Assembly (NCBI GenBank): GCA_050701635.1
Contig: JBOGDF010000100.1
Coordinates: 1-15,562, forward strand
DNA from: WHSM01 sp050701635
GTDB taxonomy: Bacteria > Actinomycetota > Actinomycetes > Mycobacteriales > Micromonosporaceae
Direction of reading: 5' to 3'
Length of the DNA stretch: 15,562 bases
Made by a program: the position numbers and the translations under genes. Positions 6,744 through 12,693 of this stretch are shown piece by piece. The stretch's first letter is position 1. Every line of letters starts with the position of its first letter. A model generated the notes under the pieces. It worked only from the letters and a program-made list of their open reading frames with translations, was not told where the DNA came from and did no database searches.

Positions 6744-8360
6744 GTGACCGACCCGGCCGCTGTCGAAGCCGCCGCCGTGACCGCGGCCGGCGCCCCGGCC
6801 GGCGACCGGGAAGAGCCGCCGCGCGGCCGGTGGGCGCGGTTCGGGGTGCTGGTCACGGTCTTCGTCTGCGCCGCCTGTGGCCTGGTGTACGAGCTGGCGC
6901 TGCTCGCGCTCGGCAGCTACCTGATCGGCGACACCGTCGGGCAGGCCGCGATCGTGCTGTCGGTGATGGTGTTCGCGATGGGCGTCGGCGCGCTCGCCGC
7001 GAAGCCGTTGCAACGCTGGCCGGCGCTGGCGTTCGCCGGGATCGAGATCGCGCTGGCGCTGATCGGTGGGCTGTCCGTACTCGGGCTGTACGCCGCGTTC
7101 GCCTGGCTCGACCTCTACACCCCGGCGCTGGTGGTGGCGGCGCTGGTGATCGGGCTGCTGATCGGGGCCGAGATCCCGCTGCTGATGGTGCTGCTGCAGC
7201 GGATCCGCCGGCAGGATCCCGGGCACGCCGTCTCCGACCTGTTCGCCGCCGACTACGTGGGGGCGCTGCTCGGCGGGCTGGCGTTCCCGTTCCTGCTGCT
7301 CCCGCTGTTCGGGCAGGTACGCGGTGCGCTGGTGGTCGGCGCGGTGAACGCGATCGCCGGGCTGGCGCTGGTGTACGGCGCGTTCCGCCGGGATCTGTCC
7401 CGGCGCGCGCGGGCGATCCTGGGCGGCCTTGCCGTCGCCGCGTTGGTAGCCCTCGGCGCCGTGTACGTCAACGCCGACGACTTCGAGATCAGCGCCCGCC
7501 AGGCGCTCTACGCCGACCCGATCGTGCACTCCGAGCGCACCCGCTACCAGGACATCGTGATCACCGAAGGACGGTCGCTGTCGGGGCGTACCGACACCCG
7601 GCTCTACCTCAACGGCGACCTGCAGTTCAGCTCGGTCGACGAATACCGCTACCACGAGGCGCTGGTGCATCCGGCGATGGCGGGGCCGCACCGGAACGTA
7701 CTGGTGCTGGGCGGCGGGGACGGGCTGGCGCTGCGGGAGTTGCTGGCGTACGACGACGTCGCCACCGTCACCGTGGTCGAGCTGGATCCGGAGATGATCC
7801 GGCTGGCCAGGTCGGATCCGCGCCTCACCGCGCTCAACGGGGAGGCGTTCGACGATCCGCGGGTACGGGTCGTCACCGCCGACGCCTTCAGCTGGCTGCG
7901 CTCGGCTGAAGCCGCCCGCTACGACGTGATCGTCGCCGACCTGCCGGACCCGGACTCGACCGCGACGGCGAAGCTCTACTCGGTGGAGTTCTACACGCTC
8001 ACGCAGCGCGCGCTGGGGCCGGGCGGCCGGCTCGTGGTGCAGGCCGGGTCGCCGTACTTCGCGCCGCGCTCGTACTGGTGCATCGAGGCTTCGGTACGCG
8101 CCGCGGGCTACGCCAGCACCGCGTACCACGTGGAGGTCCCCACCTTCGGCGACTGGGGCTTCCACCTGGCCGCGGTGGGGACGGCCCCGACGTTGGCGCT
8201 GGGTGACGACGTGCCGGCCCGCCGGCGCTTTGTAGACGCGTCGGTGCTGCGCGCCGCGGCCACGTTCCCGCCGGACCGGCGACGGCTCGACGTACCGGCC
8301 TCGACCCTGATGCAACCCCGGATCCTGCGGTACGCCGAAGACGAGTGGCGCGACTACTGA
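6744..8360 (+). CDS. speE: Membrane-embedded polyamine aminopropyltransferase (spermidine/spermine synthase family)
   Basis: This 538-residue protein starts with GTG at 6744, four bases after the DUF350 stop. After a hydrophilic start it has about seven membrane helices (37-57, 66-86, 95-118, 125-150, 170-190, 195-213, 225-243), then a cytosolic spermidine-synthase domain (about 250-510). Visible motifs are 'QFSSVDEYRYHEALVHPAM' (294-312), the decarboxylated-SAM-binding 'LGGGDGLALRE' (322-332), the acidic 'VVELDPEM' (344-351), 'VVTADAF' (376-382) and 'DLPDPDS' (399-405) with the catalytic Asp. 'LYSVEFY' (411-417) follows. Family members move an aminopropyl group from decarboxylated SAM to putrescine, spermidine or related amines. 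The membrane-fused form is common in actinomycetes, where its real substrate is often unproven. The 3' end from 8060 is duplicated downstream of HigBA (9093-9212). This is the last gene of the operon. Confidence 0.92.
   Translation: MTDPAAVEAAAVTAAGAPAGDREEPPRGRWARFGVLVTVFVCAACGLVYELALLALGSYLIGDTVGQAAIVLSVMVFAMGVGALAAKPLQRWPALAFAGIEIALALIGGLSVLGLYAAFAWLDLYTPALVVAALVIGLLIGAEIPLLMVLLQRIRRQDPGHAVSDLFAADYVGALLGGLAFPFLLLPLFGQVRGALVVGAVNAIAGLALVYGAFRRDLSRRARAILGGLAVAALVALGAVYVNADDFEISARQALYADPIVHSERTRYQDIVITEGRSLSGRTDTRLYLNGDLQFSSVDEYRYHEALVHPAMAGPHRNVLVLGGGDGLALRELLAYDDVATVTVVELDPEMIRLARSDPRLTALNGEAFDDPRVRVVTADAFSWLRSAEAARYDVIVADLPDPDSTATAKLYSVEFYTLTQRALGPGGRLVVQAGSPYFAPRSYWCIEASVRAAGYASTAYHVEVPTFGDWGFHLAAVGTAPTLALGDDVPARRRFVDASVLRAAATFPPDRRRLDVPASTLMQPRILRYAEDEWRDY
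8288..8360 (+). repeat. 73-bp direct repeat, left copy (3' end of the aminopropyltransferase gene)
   Basis: Bases 8288-8360 are identical to 9140-9212, including the TGA stop. Weaker matches extend upstream (8060-8095 with 9093-9128, and 8196-8206 with 9129-9139). The two copies bracket the HigBA pair. This left copy is part of the intact gene. Confidence 0.93.
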
Positions 8361-8384
8361 TCACCAGTCTGGTTTAGCTTTCGG

Positions 8385-8390
8385 TATACT
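8385..8390 (+). promoter_or_regulatory. -10 element for HigBA, leaderless arrangement
   Basis: TATACT is a near-consensus -10 hexamer in an AT-rich patch that stands out from the GC-rich surroundings. It ends six bases before the GTG start at 8397, which is the distance expected between a -10 and a transcription start. The toxin mRNA would therefore begin at or next to its start codon. No Shine-Dalgarno precedes the GTG. No clear -35 was seen. The hexamer overlaps the palindrome GTATAC (8384-8389). Confidence 0.65.
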
Positions 8391-8396
8391 TTTTCA

Positions 8397-8756
8397 GTGG
8401 ACTCAGTCGAGTGGGATGTCTACATCGTCAATGAGGTCATGGAGTGGATCGACGGCCTCGACGCGGCGACGCACGCCCGGGTGGTGCAGGCGATCGACGC
8501 ACTCTCTGAGGGTGGGCCGGGCCTGGGCAGGCCGTTGGTCGACACGATCACGGGTTCGACAATCCCCAACCTGAAAGAGCTTCGGCCCGGGACAGTGAGA
8601 ATCCTGTTCGTGTTCGATCCCTGGCGTTCGGCAATCCTGTTGGTGGCGGGTGACAAGGCGGGACGCTGGATCGAGTGGTACCGCCAGGCGATCCCTCTGG
8701 CTGAGCAGCGGTACGCGGTTTACCTCAAGGAACGCGAAGGGGAGGAGTTGCCATGA
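8397..8756 (+). CDS. higB: HigB/RelE-family toxin (type II toxin-antitoxin)
   Basis: This 119-residue protein belongs to the RelE/HigB (phage Gp49-like) group, members of which are ribosome-dependent mRNA endonucleases. The characteristic centre is 'LKELRPGTVRILFVFDPWRSAILLVAGDK' in two halves, with 'LKELRPGTVRILFVFDP' the recognisable HigB core. 'WIEWYRQAIPLAEQRY' follows and leads into a charged C-terminus. The start is GTG 8397, consistent with the -10 at 8385-8390 and no leader. Its stop overlaps the start of the antitoxin gene (ATGA, 8753-8756). Toxin-first order is typical of HigBA. The gene lies between two copies of the aminopropyltransferase 3' end, which suggests the pair arrived as an insertion. 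Confidence 0.9.
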   Translation: MDSVEWDVYIVNEVMEWIDGLDAATHARVVQAIDALSEGGPGLGRPLVDTITGSTIPNLKELRPGTVRILFVFDPWRSAILLVAGDKAGRWIEWYRQAIPLAEQRYAVYLKEREGEELP

Positions 8757-9070
8757 CCAGCTACATATCGTGGAAGGACGTACGCGCCGCGCACGTGGCA
8801 CGGGCGGGCGGCGAGGCCTCGGTCGAGGCCGGTAAGCGTGAACTGCTCGCCGCAGCACAGGGACATCGGCTCGCCGAGATCCGGCGCAGCCGCGGGCTGA
8901 CGCAACAGGAAGTCGCCGACCGCATGGGGGTGACCAAGGGCCGGGTGTCGCAGATCGAACAAGGCAGGATCTCAGGGCAGGAGATCCTGGCGCGATTCGC
9001 TGCGGCCCTCGGAGGCACCCTGCACCAGGCGATCTACTTCGATGACGGAGACATCGCCGCCATTGCGTGA
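8753..9070 (+). CDS. higA: HigA-type antitoxin, XRE-family HTH protein
   Basis: This 105-residue protein has an XRE/Cro helix-turn-helix at about 38-72: 'LAEIRRSRGLTQQEVADRMG' (40-59), then 'VTKGRVSQIEQGR' (60-72), followed by 'LARFAAALGGTL'. The N-terminal ~35 residues form an extra helical segment, probably the toxin-neutralising part. Members bind their own promoter and neutralise the toxin by direct contact. The ATG at 8753 overlaps the toxin stop by 4 nt and is preceded by the strong ribosome site AAGGGGAGGAG at 8737-8747. That may give the antitoxin better translation than the leaderless toxin. No terminator was seen after its stop at 9068-9070. Confidence 0.9.
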   Translation: MTSYISWKDVRAAHVARAGGEASVEAGKRELLAAAQGHRLAEIRRSRGLTQQEVADRMGVTKGRVSQIEQGRISGQEILARFAAALGGTLHQAIYFDDGDIAAIA

Positions 9071-9092
9071 GCGCGCCCACGTAGGTAGATTC

Positions 9093-9212
9093 CGCGCCGC
9101 GCTCGTACTGGTGTATCGAGGCTTCGGTGCGCCGGGCGACGACGTACCGGCCTCGACCCTGATGCAACCCCGGATCCTGCGGTACGCCGAAGACGAGTGG
9201 CGCGACTACTGA
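9093..9212 (+). pseudogene. Broken second copy of the aminopropyltransferase 3' end (right copy of the direct repeat)
   Basis: Three blocks align in order to the intact gene: 9093-9128 with 8060-8095 (one mismatch), 9129-9139 with 8196-8206 (two mismatches), and 9140-9212 with 8288-8360 (73/73 identical, ending at the same TGA). The missing 100 and 81 bases total 181, which shifts the frame, so no functional product is possible. The second gap falls between the near-identical 13-mers at 8207-8219 and 8288-8300, as expected for a slippage deletion. The first 22 bases after the antitoxin stop (9071-9092) show no clear feature. The end of the fragment overlaps the stop of the minus-strand MazF-like gene (9206-9208). 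Confidence 0.92.
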
Positions 9213-9523
9213 CGACTACCGCGTATGACGCGGCTGGAGCCGTCGACCACTGCGGTGACCTGGACTGTGTCCAACTGCCCGAAGCGCTCACCGACGAATT
9301 CGACCGGCAGCCAGCGCAGCCGGTCGGTGAGCACCACGCCGTAGCTGGTCTCGACGGCCGTGCCGAAGGGGGTGGCCCGATATCGGGTCCCGGTCTCCAC
9401 CTCGGCGACCAGCACGGTGGGGCCGCCAACCTCGTTGTACTCGTCGCACGAGGCGACGACATACAGCTCGCGTTCTCCGGTCAGCGGCGACGGATCTGAG
9501 ACGTATACCTCGCCCTGCCTCAC
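9206..9523 (-). CDS. MazF/PemK-like toxin, divergent
   Basis: This 105-residue protein begins 'MRQGEVYVSDPSPLTGERELYVVAS', fitting the first strand and loop of MazF/PemK endoribonucleases. 'CDEYNEVGGPTVLVAEVETGT' and 'LTDRLRWLPVEFVGERFGQLD' follow, with the expected alternation of strands and the terminal helix. The usual 'G-x-R-P' after the first loop is absent, so activity is uncertain. It starts with GTG (9523-9521) in a 4-nt overlap with the antitoxin stop. Antitoxin-first order is typical of MazEF-like pairs. Its last codon and TAG stop (9206-9211) lie inside the duplicated aminopropyltransferase segment. An RHH antitoxin directly upstream supports the toxin call. It could instead be a MazF-fold protein that has lost activity. 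Confidence 0.72.
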   Translation of the reverse strand: MRQGEVYVSDPSPLTGERELYVVASCDEYNEVGGPTVLVAEVETGTRYRATPFGTAVETSYGVVLTDRLRWLPVEFVGERFGQLDTVQVTAVVDGSSRVIRGSRQ

Positions 9524-9780
9524 GGAGTCTCGTCCCGCCCGCGGTCCTTCCAGCGGGACAGCCCATCCCGGTACGCCGTGGCCCGACGCCGCAGCCGGTC
9601 AGGGTCGTCGGCCTCCGCGGCGCGGACCATCGCCGCGTGCTCGGCGAACTCGTGCCGCAGGATCTCGGCGCGCAGCGCCTGCGCCGTCAGCGCGGAGACC
9701 GTGGTGCCAGACTCCTTCGCCATCCGCTTTGCCGCTTCGACATACTGAGCGGGAAGTTTGATCGTGACCGGATGCGTCAT
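9520..9780 (-). CDS. Ribbon-helix-helix antitoxin
   Basis: This is an 86-residue protein. 'HPVTIKLPAQYVEAAKRMAK' (3-22) followed by 'ESGTTVSALTAQALR' matches the beta-strand, helix, turn and helix of an RHH DNA-binding domain (MazE/VapB/ParD-like antitoxins). The rest (about 40-86) is charged and Arg/Asp/Glu-rich, as expected for a flexible toxin-wrapping tail. The ATG at 9780-9778 has no Shine-Dalgarno but sits 7 bases downstream of a TAAAGT hexamer, suggesting leaderless transcription. Its stop overlaps the toxin start by 4 nt. RHH antitoxins usually repress their own promoter by binding tandem sites, and a tandem repeat is present upstream. It is divergent from the antiporter with only 41 bp between starts. 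Confidence 0.82.
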   Translation of the reverse strand: MTHPVTIKLPAQYVEAAKRMAKESGTTVSALTAQALRAEILRHEFAEHAAMVRAAEADDPDRLRRRATAYRDGLSRWKDRGRDETP

Positions 9781-9787
9781 ACGCTTG

Positions 9788-9807
9788 ACTTTACCTTCGG
9801 CTTTACC
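9788..9807 (-). promoter_or_regulatory. -10 and tandem operator-like repeat for the RHH/MazF pair
   Basis: On the minus strand GGTAAAG occurs twice (9807-9801 and 9795-9789), 12 bp apart. The second copy overlaps TAAAGT (9793-9788), a TANNNT hexamer seven bases before the antitoxin ATG. Short direct repeats about one helical turn apart, over a promoter, are what dimeric RHH proteins usually bind. The site also sits just before the antiporter ribosome site (AGGAGA, 9808-9813). Confidence 0.5.
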
Positions 9808-9821
9808 AGGAGACTAGCCCC

Positions 9822-11063
9822 GTGACCCTGCTGCTTGCGTTCTCCGCCGTGCTGCTGCTCGCGGTGCTGGTGTCGAGCCTGGCGCACCGTACGGTGCTCT
9901 CCACCGCGGCGCTGTTCCTGGTCGCCGGCTTCCTGCTCGGCCCCGGCGTGTTCGGCGTGATCGACCTGGAGCCGCAGGACGGCATCGTGGGTCAGCTGGC
10001 CACCTTGGCGCTGTTCGCGGTGCTGTTCTCCGACGGCATGCGGGTCGGTTGGGCAGACCTGCGTACCGCCTGGAAGCTGCCGGGCCGGGCGCTCGGCTGG
10101 GGGCTGCCGTTGACGCTGGCGCTGACCGCCCTCGCCGCCAAGTACGTGGTCGGCCTGGACTGGCCGGAAGCGCTGCTGGTGGGCGCGATCCTGGCGCCGA
10201 CCGACCCGGTGTTCGCGGCGGCTCTGGTCGGCAACGAGAAGGTGCCGGGCCGGCTGCGGCACCTGCTGAACGTGGAGTCCGGGGTCAACGACGGGCTGGC
10301 GCTGCCGTTCGTGATGCTGTTCCTGGCGATCGCCGCCGGCTCGGCCGACCTGCATCTCGGCGCGCTCGCCACCGAGCTGCTGCTCGGGCTGGTGATCGGG
10401 GTCGGCGTGCCGTGGCTGGCGCTCGCCCTGGAACGTACCCGGTTCTTCGAGGCGTCGACGGCGTACCAGCCGCTGAACGCGATGGCGATCGGGCTGCTGG
10501 TGCTGGGGCTGGCCAGCGTCACCCACGGCAACCTGTTCATCGCCGCGTTCGCTGCCGGGATCACCGTGGCGACCTTCGGGCAACGCGAACGGGAAGCCTT
10601 CGAGCACTTCGGCGAGCTGATCGCGGAGCTGTTCAAGCTGGCGGCGCTGCTGGTGTTCGGCGCCCTGATCGCGCCGTCGCTGTTCGGCGTCACCGGCTGG
10701 CGCGGCTGGGTGTTCGCGATCCTGGCGTTGGTGGTGGCGCGCCCGCTGGCGCTCGCGGTGTCGTTCCTCGGCTCCAAACTGTCGGTACGCGAGCAGGTCG
10801 CCGCGATGTGGTTCGGCCCGAAGGGCTTCGCCTCCGTGGTGTACGTCCTCGTCGTACTCAGCTCCGGGATCCCCGCCGCCGAACAGGTGTTCCACCTGGT
10901 GGCGCTCACCATCGTGCTGTCGATCCTGGCCCACTCCTCGACCGACATCGTCGTGGCCCGTTCCTTCGACGACGCCCACGAGGTGCCGGCCTGGCACGGC
11001 GCCGTACGCCGCGCCGGCGAGCGCGTACGAGACCGCGCCCGCCGCCGCAAGGACGCCCGCTAA
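9822..11063 (+). CDS. CPA1-family cation/proton antiporter (NhaP-like)
   Basis: This 413-residue protein has about 12 hydrophobic helices and a basic C-terminus. The ion-binding core is visible: 'LAPTDPVFAAALVG' (124-137, Asp128) and 'NVESGVNDGLALPF' (150-163, Asn156-Asp157). This T-D and N-D pairing is the hallmark of electroneutral CPA1 Na+(K+)/H+ exchangers. 'AAMWFGPKGFASVVYV' near the C-terminal end is also typical of the family. It would exchange Na+ or K+ for H+ at the cytoplasmic membrane for pH and salt control. GTG at 9822 is preceded by AGGAGA (9808-9813) with eight bases between. Any promoter must overlap the antitoxin gene or the 41-bp gap. Its TAA stop overlaps the convergent lipoprotein stop (11060-11063). 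Confidence 0.92.
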   Translation: MTLLLAFSAVLLLAVLVSSLAHRTVLSTAALFLVAGFLLGPGVFGVIDLEPQDGIVGQLATLALFAVLFSDGMRVGWADLRTAWKLPGRALGWGLPLTLALTALAAKYVVGLDWPEALLVGAILAPTDPVFAAALVGNEKVPGRLRHLLNVESGVNDGLALPFVMLFLAIAAGSADLHLGALATELLLGLVIGVGVPWLALALERTRFFEASTAYQPLNAMAIGLLVLGLASVTHGNLFIAAFAAGITVATFGQREREAFEHFGELIAELFKLAALLVFGALIAPSLFGVTGWRGWVFAILALVVARPLALAVSFLGSKLSVREQVAAMWFGPKGFASVVYVLVVLSSGIPAAEQVFHLVALTIVLSILAHSSTDIVVARSFDDAHEVPAWHGAVRRAGERVRDRARRRKDAR

Positions 11064-12373
11064 CGTCGGCGCTGGCCGAGCAGCTTCAACAGCTCGGTGG
11101 CGGCCGCGCTGGCCGCCGCCAGGTCGCCCTTCGCCGCCGCGTCCCGGACCTTCGCCAGCGCGGCGTCCACGTCGGCGGTGTGGCCGATCCGGTCGTACGT
11201 CCACTTCAGACACTCCGCGTCCCCGGCCACGCCGCCTTTGTCACCAGCCGCCGCGTCGACCACGAGCTGCCGCGCCCACAGCTTCATGCGGGCCAGATCG
11301 GTAGCCGGCACCGGCTGGTAGCGGGACCGCAGATCCAGCTCGCCCTGGCCGACCCGCAGCGCGGCGCCCCGGGCGGCGGTGGCGCTCCGCGCCCCGATCG
11401 CATCGTTCAGCGCGTCGATGTCACGGCCGAGCTGCGTACGCAGCAGCTCCAGCGGGGCGTCGCTGGGCTGGAACTCCGACCACGCCCGCAGCACCGCCCT
11501 GCCCGCCGTGGTCGCCGCCGTCCAGTCACCGGCCGCCACCGCGTCGCGGGCCCGCGCGATCACCGACGCGAACGTGTCCAGCTCGGACGGCACCGGCCCC
11601 GGACGGGCGTCGGTGGGCAGCGCCAGCATCGCCTGTTCGAGGTCGCCGGACGGCGTACCGGTGGAGTATTCGCCGTACCCGGGAGCGAAGGTCTTGTCTT
11701 CCCGCGAGCCGTCCATGTGCAGCTCGCGTACGGTGATCGCGCCCTTGACCGGGCCGCTCGGGCCGTCGACGGTACGGCCCACCGCCGTGACGGTGACCTC
11801 CTCGAAGACCACCTCCGGCGCGTTCTCCGGCCGGTAGACGTCGCCCACCCGCGGCGACGCCGGCATGATCATTGCGGCTGGGGCGTCCGGCCCGGCGATC
11901 CAGGTGCCGCCGGTGTCGGCCACCGCGCCGTTGTCGTAGTTGAAGACGTCCTCGCCGAGATACCACACCGAGCCGTCGTCGGCCTGGGCATACCAGTCGA
12001 GCGCGACTTCGGCGATCCGGCCGTCCGAGAACGCGGCGTACTGGCTGATCCGCGCCTCGATCTTCTGCCCCTGCCACTCGATGGTCTTGGTGCCGGGCAG
12101 CAGCGTCACCTCGGTACGGAACGGCTTGCCGTCCACCTGGCCGCCGTACAGGGTCTGGGTCAGCTTCGCCGTGGGGTGCAGCGGGTTGGTGATCTCGGTC
12201 GGCTTCGAAAACGTGGGTGTGCCGGTGTCGACCCGCTTCGCCGACGCGGCGACCGGCAGGCACTTGTCGGACTTCTCGCCGTTCTCGTCCACCACGTGGA
12301 TGCACCCCTCGTTCGCCGCCGGCGCCGTACACCCGGTGGCGACCAGCATCGCGACCAGCAGCCAGGCCCGCAT
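11060..12373 (-). CDS. Lipoprotein of unknown function in a PepSY/two-component operon
   Basis: This 437-residue protein has a short signal peptide ending in 'MLVATGC' (9-15), a lipobox-like site with Cys15, so it is probably anchored to the outer face of the membrane. Cys24 and Cys38 lie close together and may pair. The first half (about 50-240) looks beta-rich, with 'DGRIAEVALDWYAQADDGSVWYLGED' in two runs (117-142) and 'FNYDNGAVADTGGTWIAGPD'. The second half (about 245-437) is helical and Ala/Arg/Leu-rich, suggesting a separate helical domain. I do not recognise a named family. It starts two bases after the PepSY gene stop, with GGGAG overlapping that stop, so it is co-transcribed. A sensor or output role in the envelope is an inference from the operon. 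It converges with the antiporter and the stops share four bases, with no terminator hairpin. Confidence 0.82.
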   Translation of the reverse strand: MRAWLLVAMLVATGCTAPAANEGCIHVVDENGEKSDKCLPVAASAKRVDTGTPTFSKPTEITNPLHPTAKLTQTLYGGQVDGKPFRTEVTLLPGTKTIEWQGQKIEARISQYAAFSDGRIAEVALDWYAQADDGSVWYLGEDVFNYDNGAVADTGGTWIAGPDAPAAMIMPASPRVGDVYRPENAPEVVFEEVTVTAVGRTVDGPSGPVKGAITVRELHMDGSREDKTFAPGYGEYSTGTPSGDLEQAMLALPTDARPGPVPSELDTFASVIARARDAVAAGDWTAATTAGRAVLRAWSEFQPSDAPLELLRTQLGRDIDALNDAIGARSATAARGAALRVGQGELDLRSRYQPVPATDLARMKLWARQLVVDAAAGDKGGVAGDAECLKWTYDRIGHTADVDAALAKVRDAAAKGDLAAASAAATELLKLLGQRRR

Positions 12374-12375
12374 CG

Positions 12376-12693
12376 CTACTCCCGGTCGCCCGGGTCGTCG
12401 GACTCACTACCCAGAACCTTGAAATTCTCGTCCAGGTGTACGTCGACCTGCCGGCCGTCCTCCAGCGTGACCTCCACCTCGTAGTAGCCCTCCTCGTCGC
12501 CCACCTCGGTCTCGGTGACCTTCCCTTCCCGGGTGTACGCCAACGCCGCGGCCGACGCCTTGCCCAGCGCGTCCCCGGTGATCGGTCGGTCATCGTCCTG
12601 CGGCGAGCCGGCCGCCGAGGCGACTCCGACCCCGGTGGCGAGCACACCCGCCACCAGCGCTCCGCCGGCGATCCACTTCGTCCTGCGTGCCAT
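12376..12693 (-). CDS. Secreted PepSY domain protein
   Basis: This 105-residue protein has a cleavable signal peptide (about 1-28, basic 'ARRTK', then a hydrophobic core and 'VASA-AG'). A single PepSY domain (about 39-95) follows: 'ITGDALGKASAAALAYTREG' and 'GYYEVEVTLEDGRQVDVHLD', ending 'ENFKVLG'. The mature protein is strongly acidic. PepSY domains are thought to act as inhibitors or ligand-binding modules in the periplasm or cell wall, and small PepSY proteins often accompany two-component systems. ATG 12693 shares one base with the kinase stop (TGATG), and GGGAGGGG lies seven bases upstream. A GTG one codon earlier is the alternative start. It may modulate the kinase sensor or be a target of the regulator. 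Confidence 0.87.
   Translation of the reverse strand: MARRTKWIAGGALVAGVLATGVGVASAAGSPQDDDRPITGDALGKASAAALAYTREGKVTETEVGDEEGYYEVEVTLEDGRQVDVHLDENFKVLGSESDDPGDRE

Noticed and set aside
8363..8373. Small ACCA-GTC-TGGT hairpin after the aminopropyltransferase stop, as a terminator
   Set aside because: The stem has only four base pairs and no T run directly after it. It is too weak to call.
9071..9205. A small plus-strand gene in the gap after HigA
   Set aside because: Its sequence aligns to the aminopropyltransferase gene with deletions and a frameshift, so it is a remnant.
8060..9212. Insertion sequence or integrative element carrying its own mobility gene
   Set aside because: No transposase, integrase or terminal inverted repeats are visible. 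Only the direct duplication supports an insertion.
10049..12484. 811-codon plus-strand frame spanning the antiporter and the opposite strand of the lipoprotein
   Set aside because: It is Arg/Gly/Pro-rich, lacks domains, and crosses two clear genes on different strands. It reflects codon bias.
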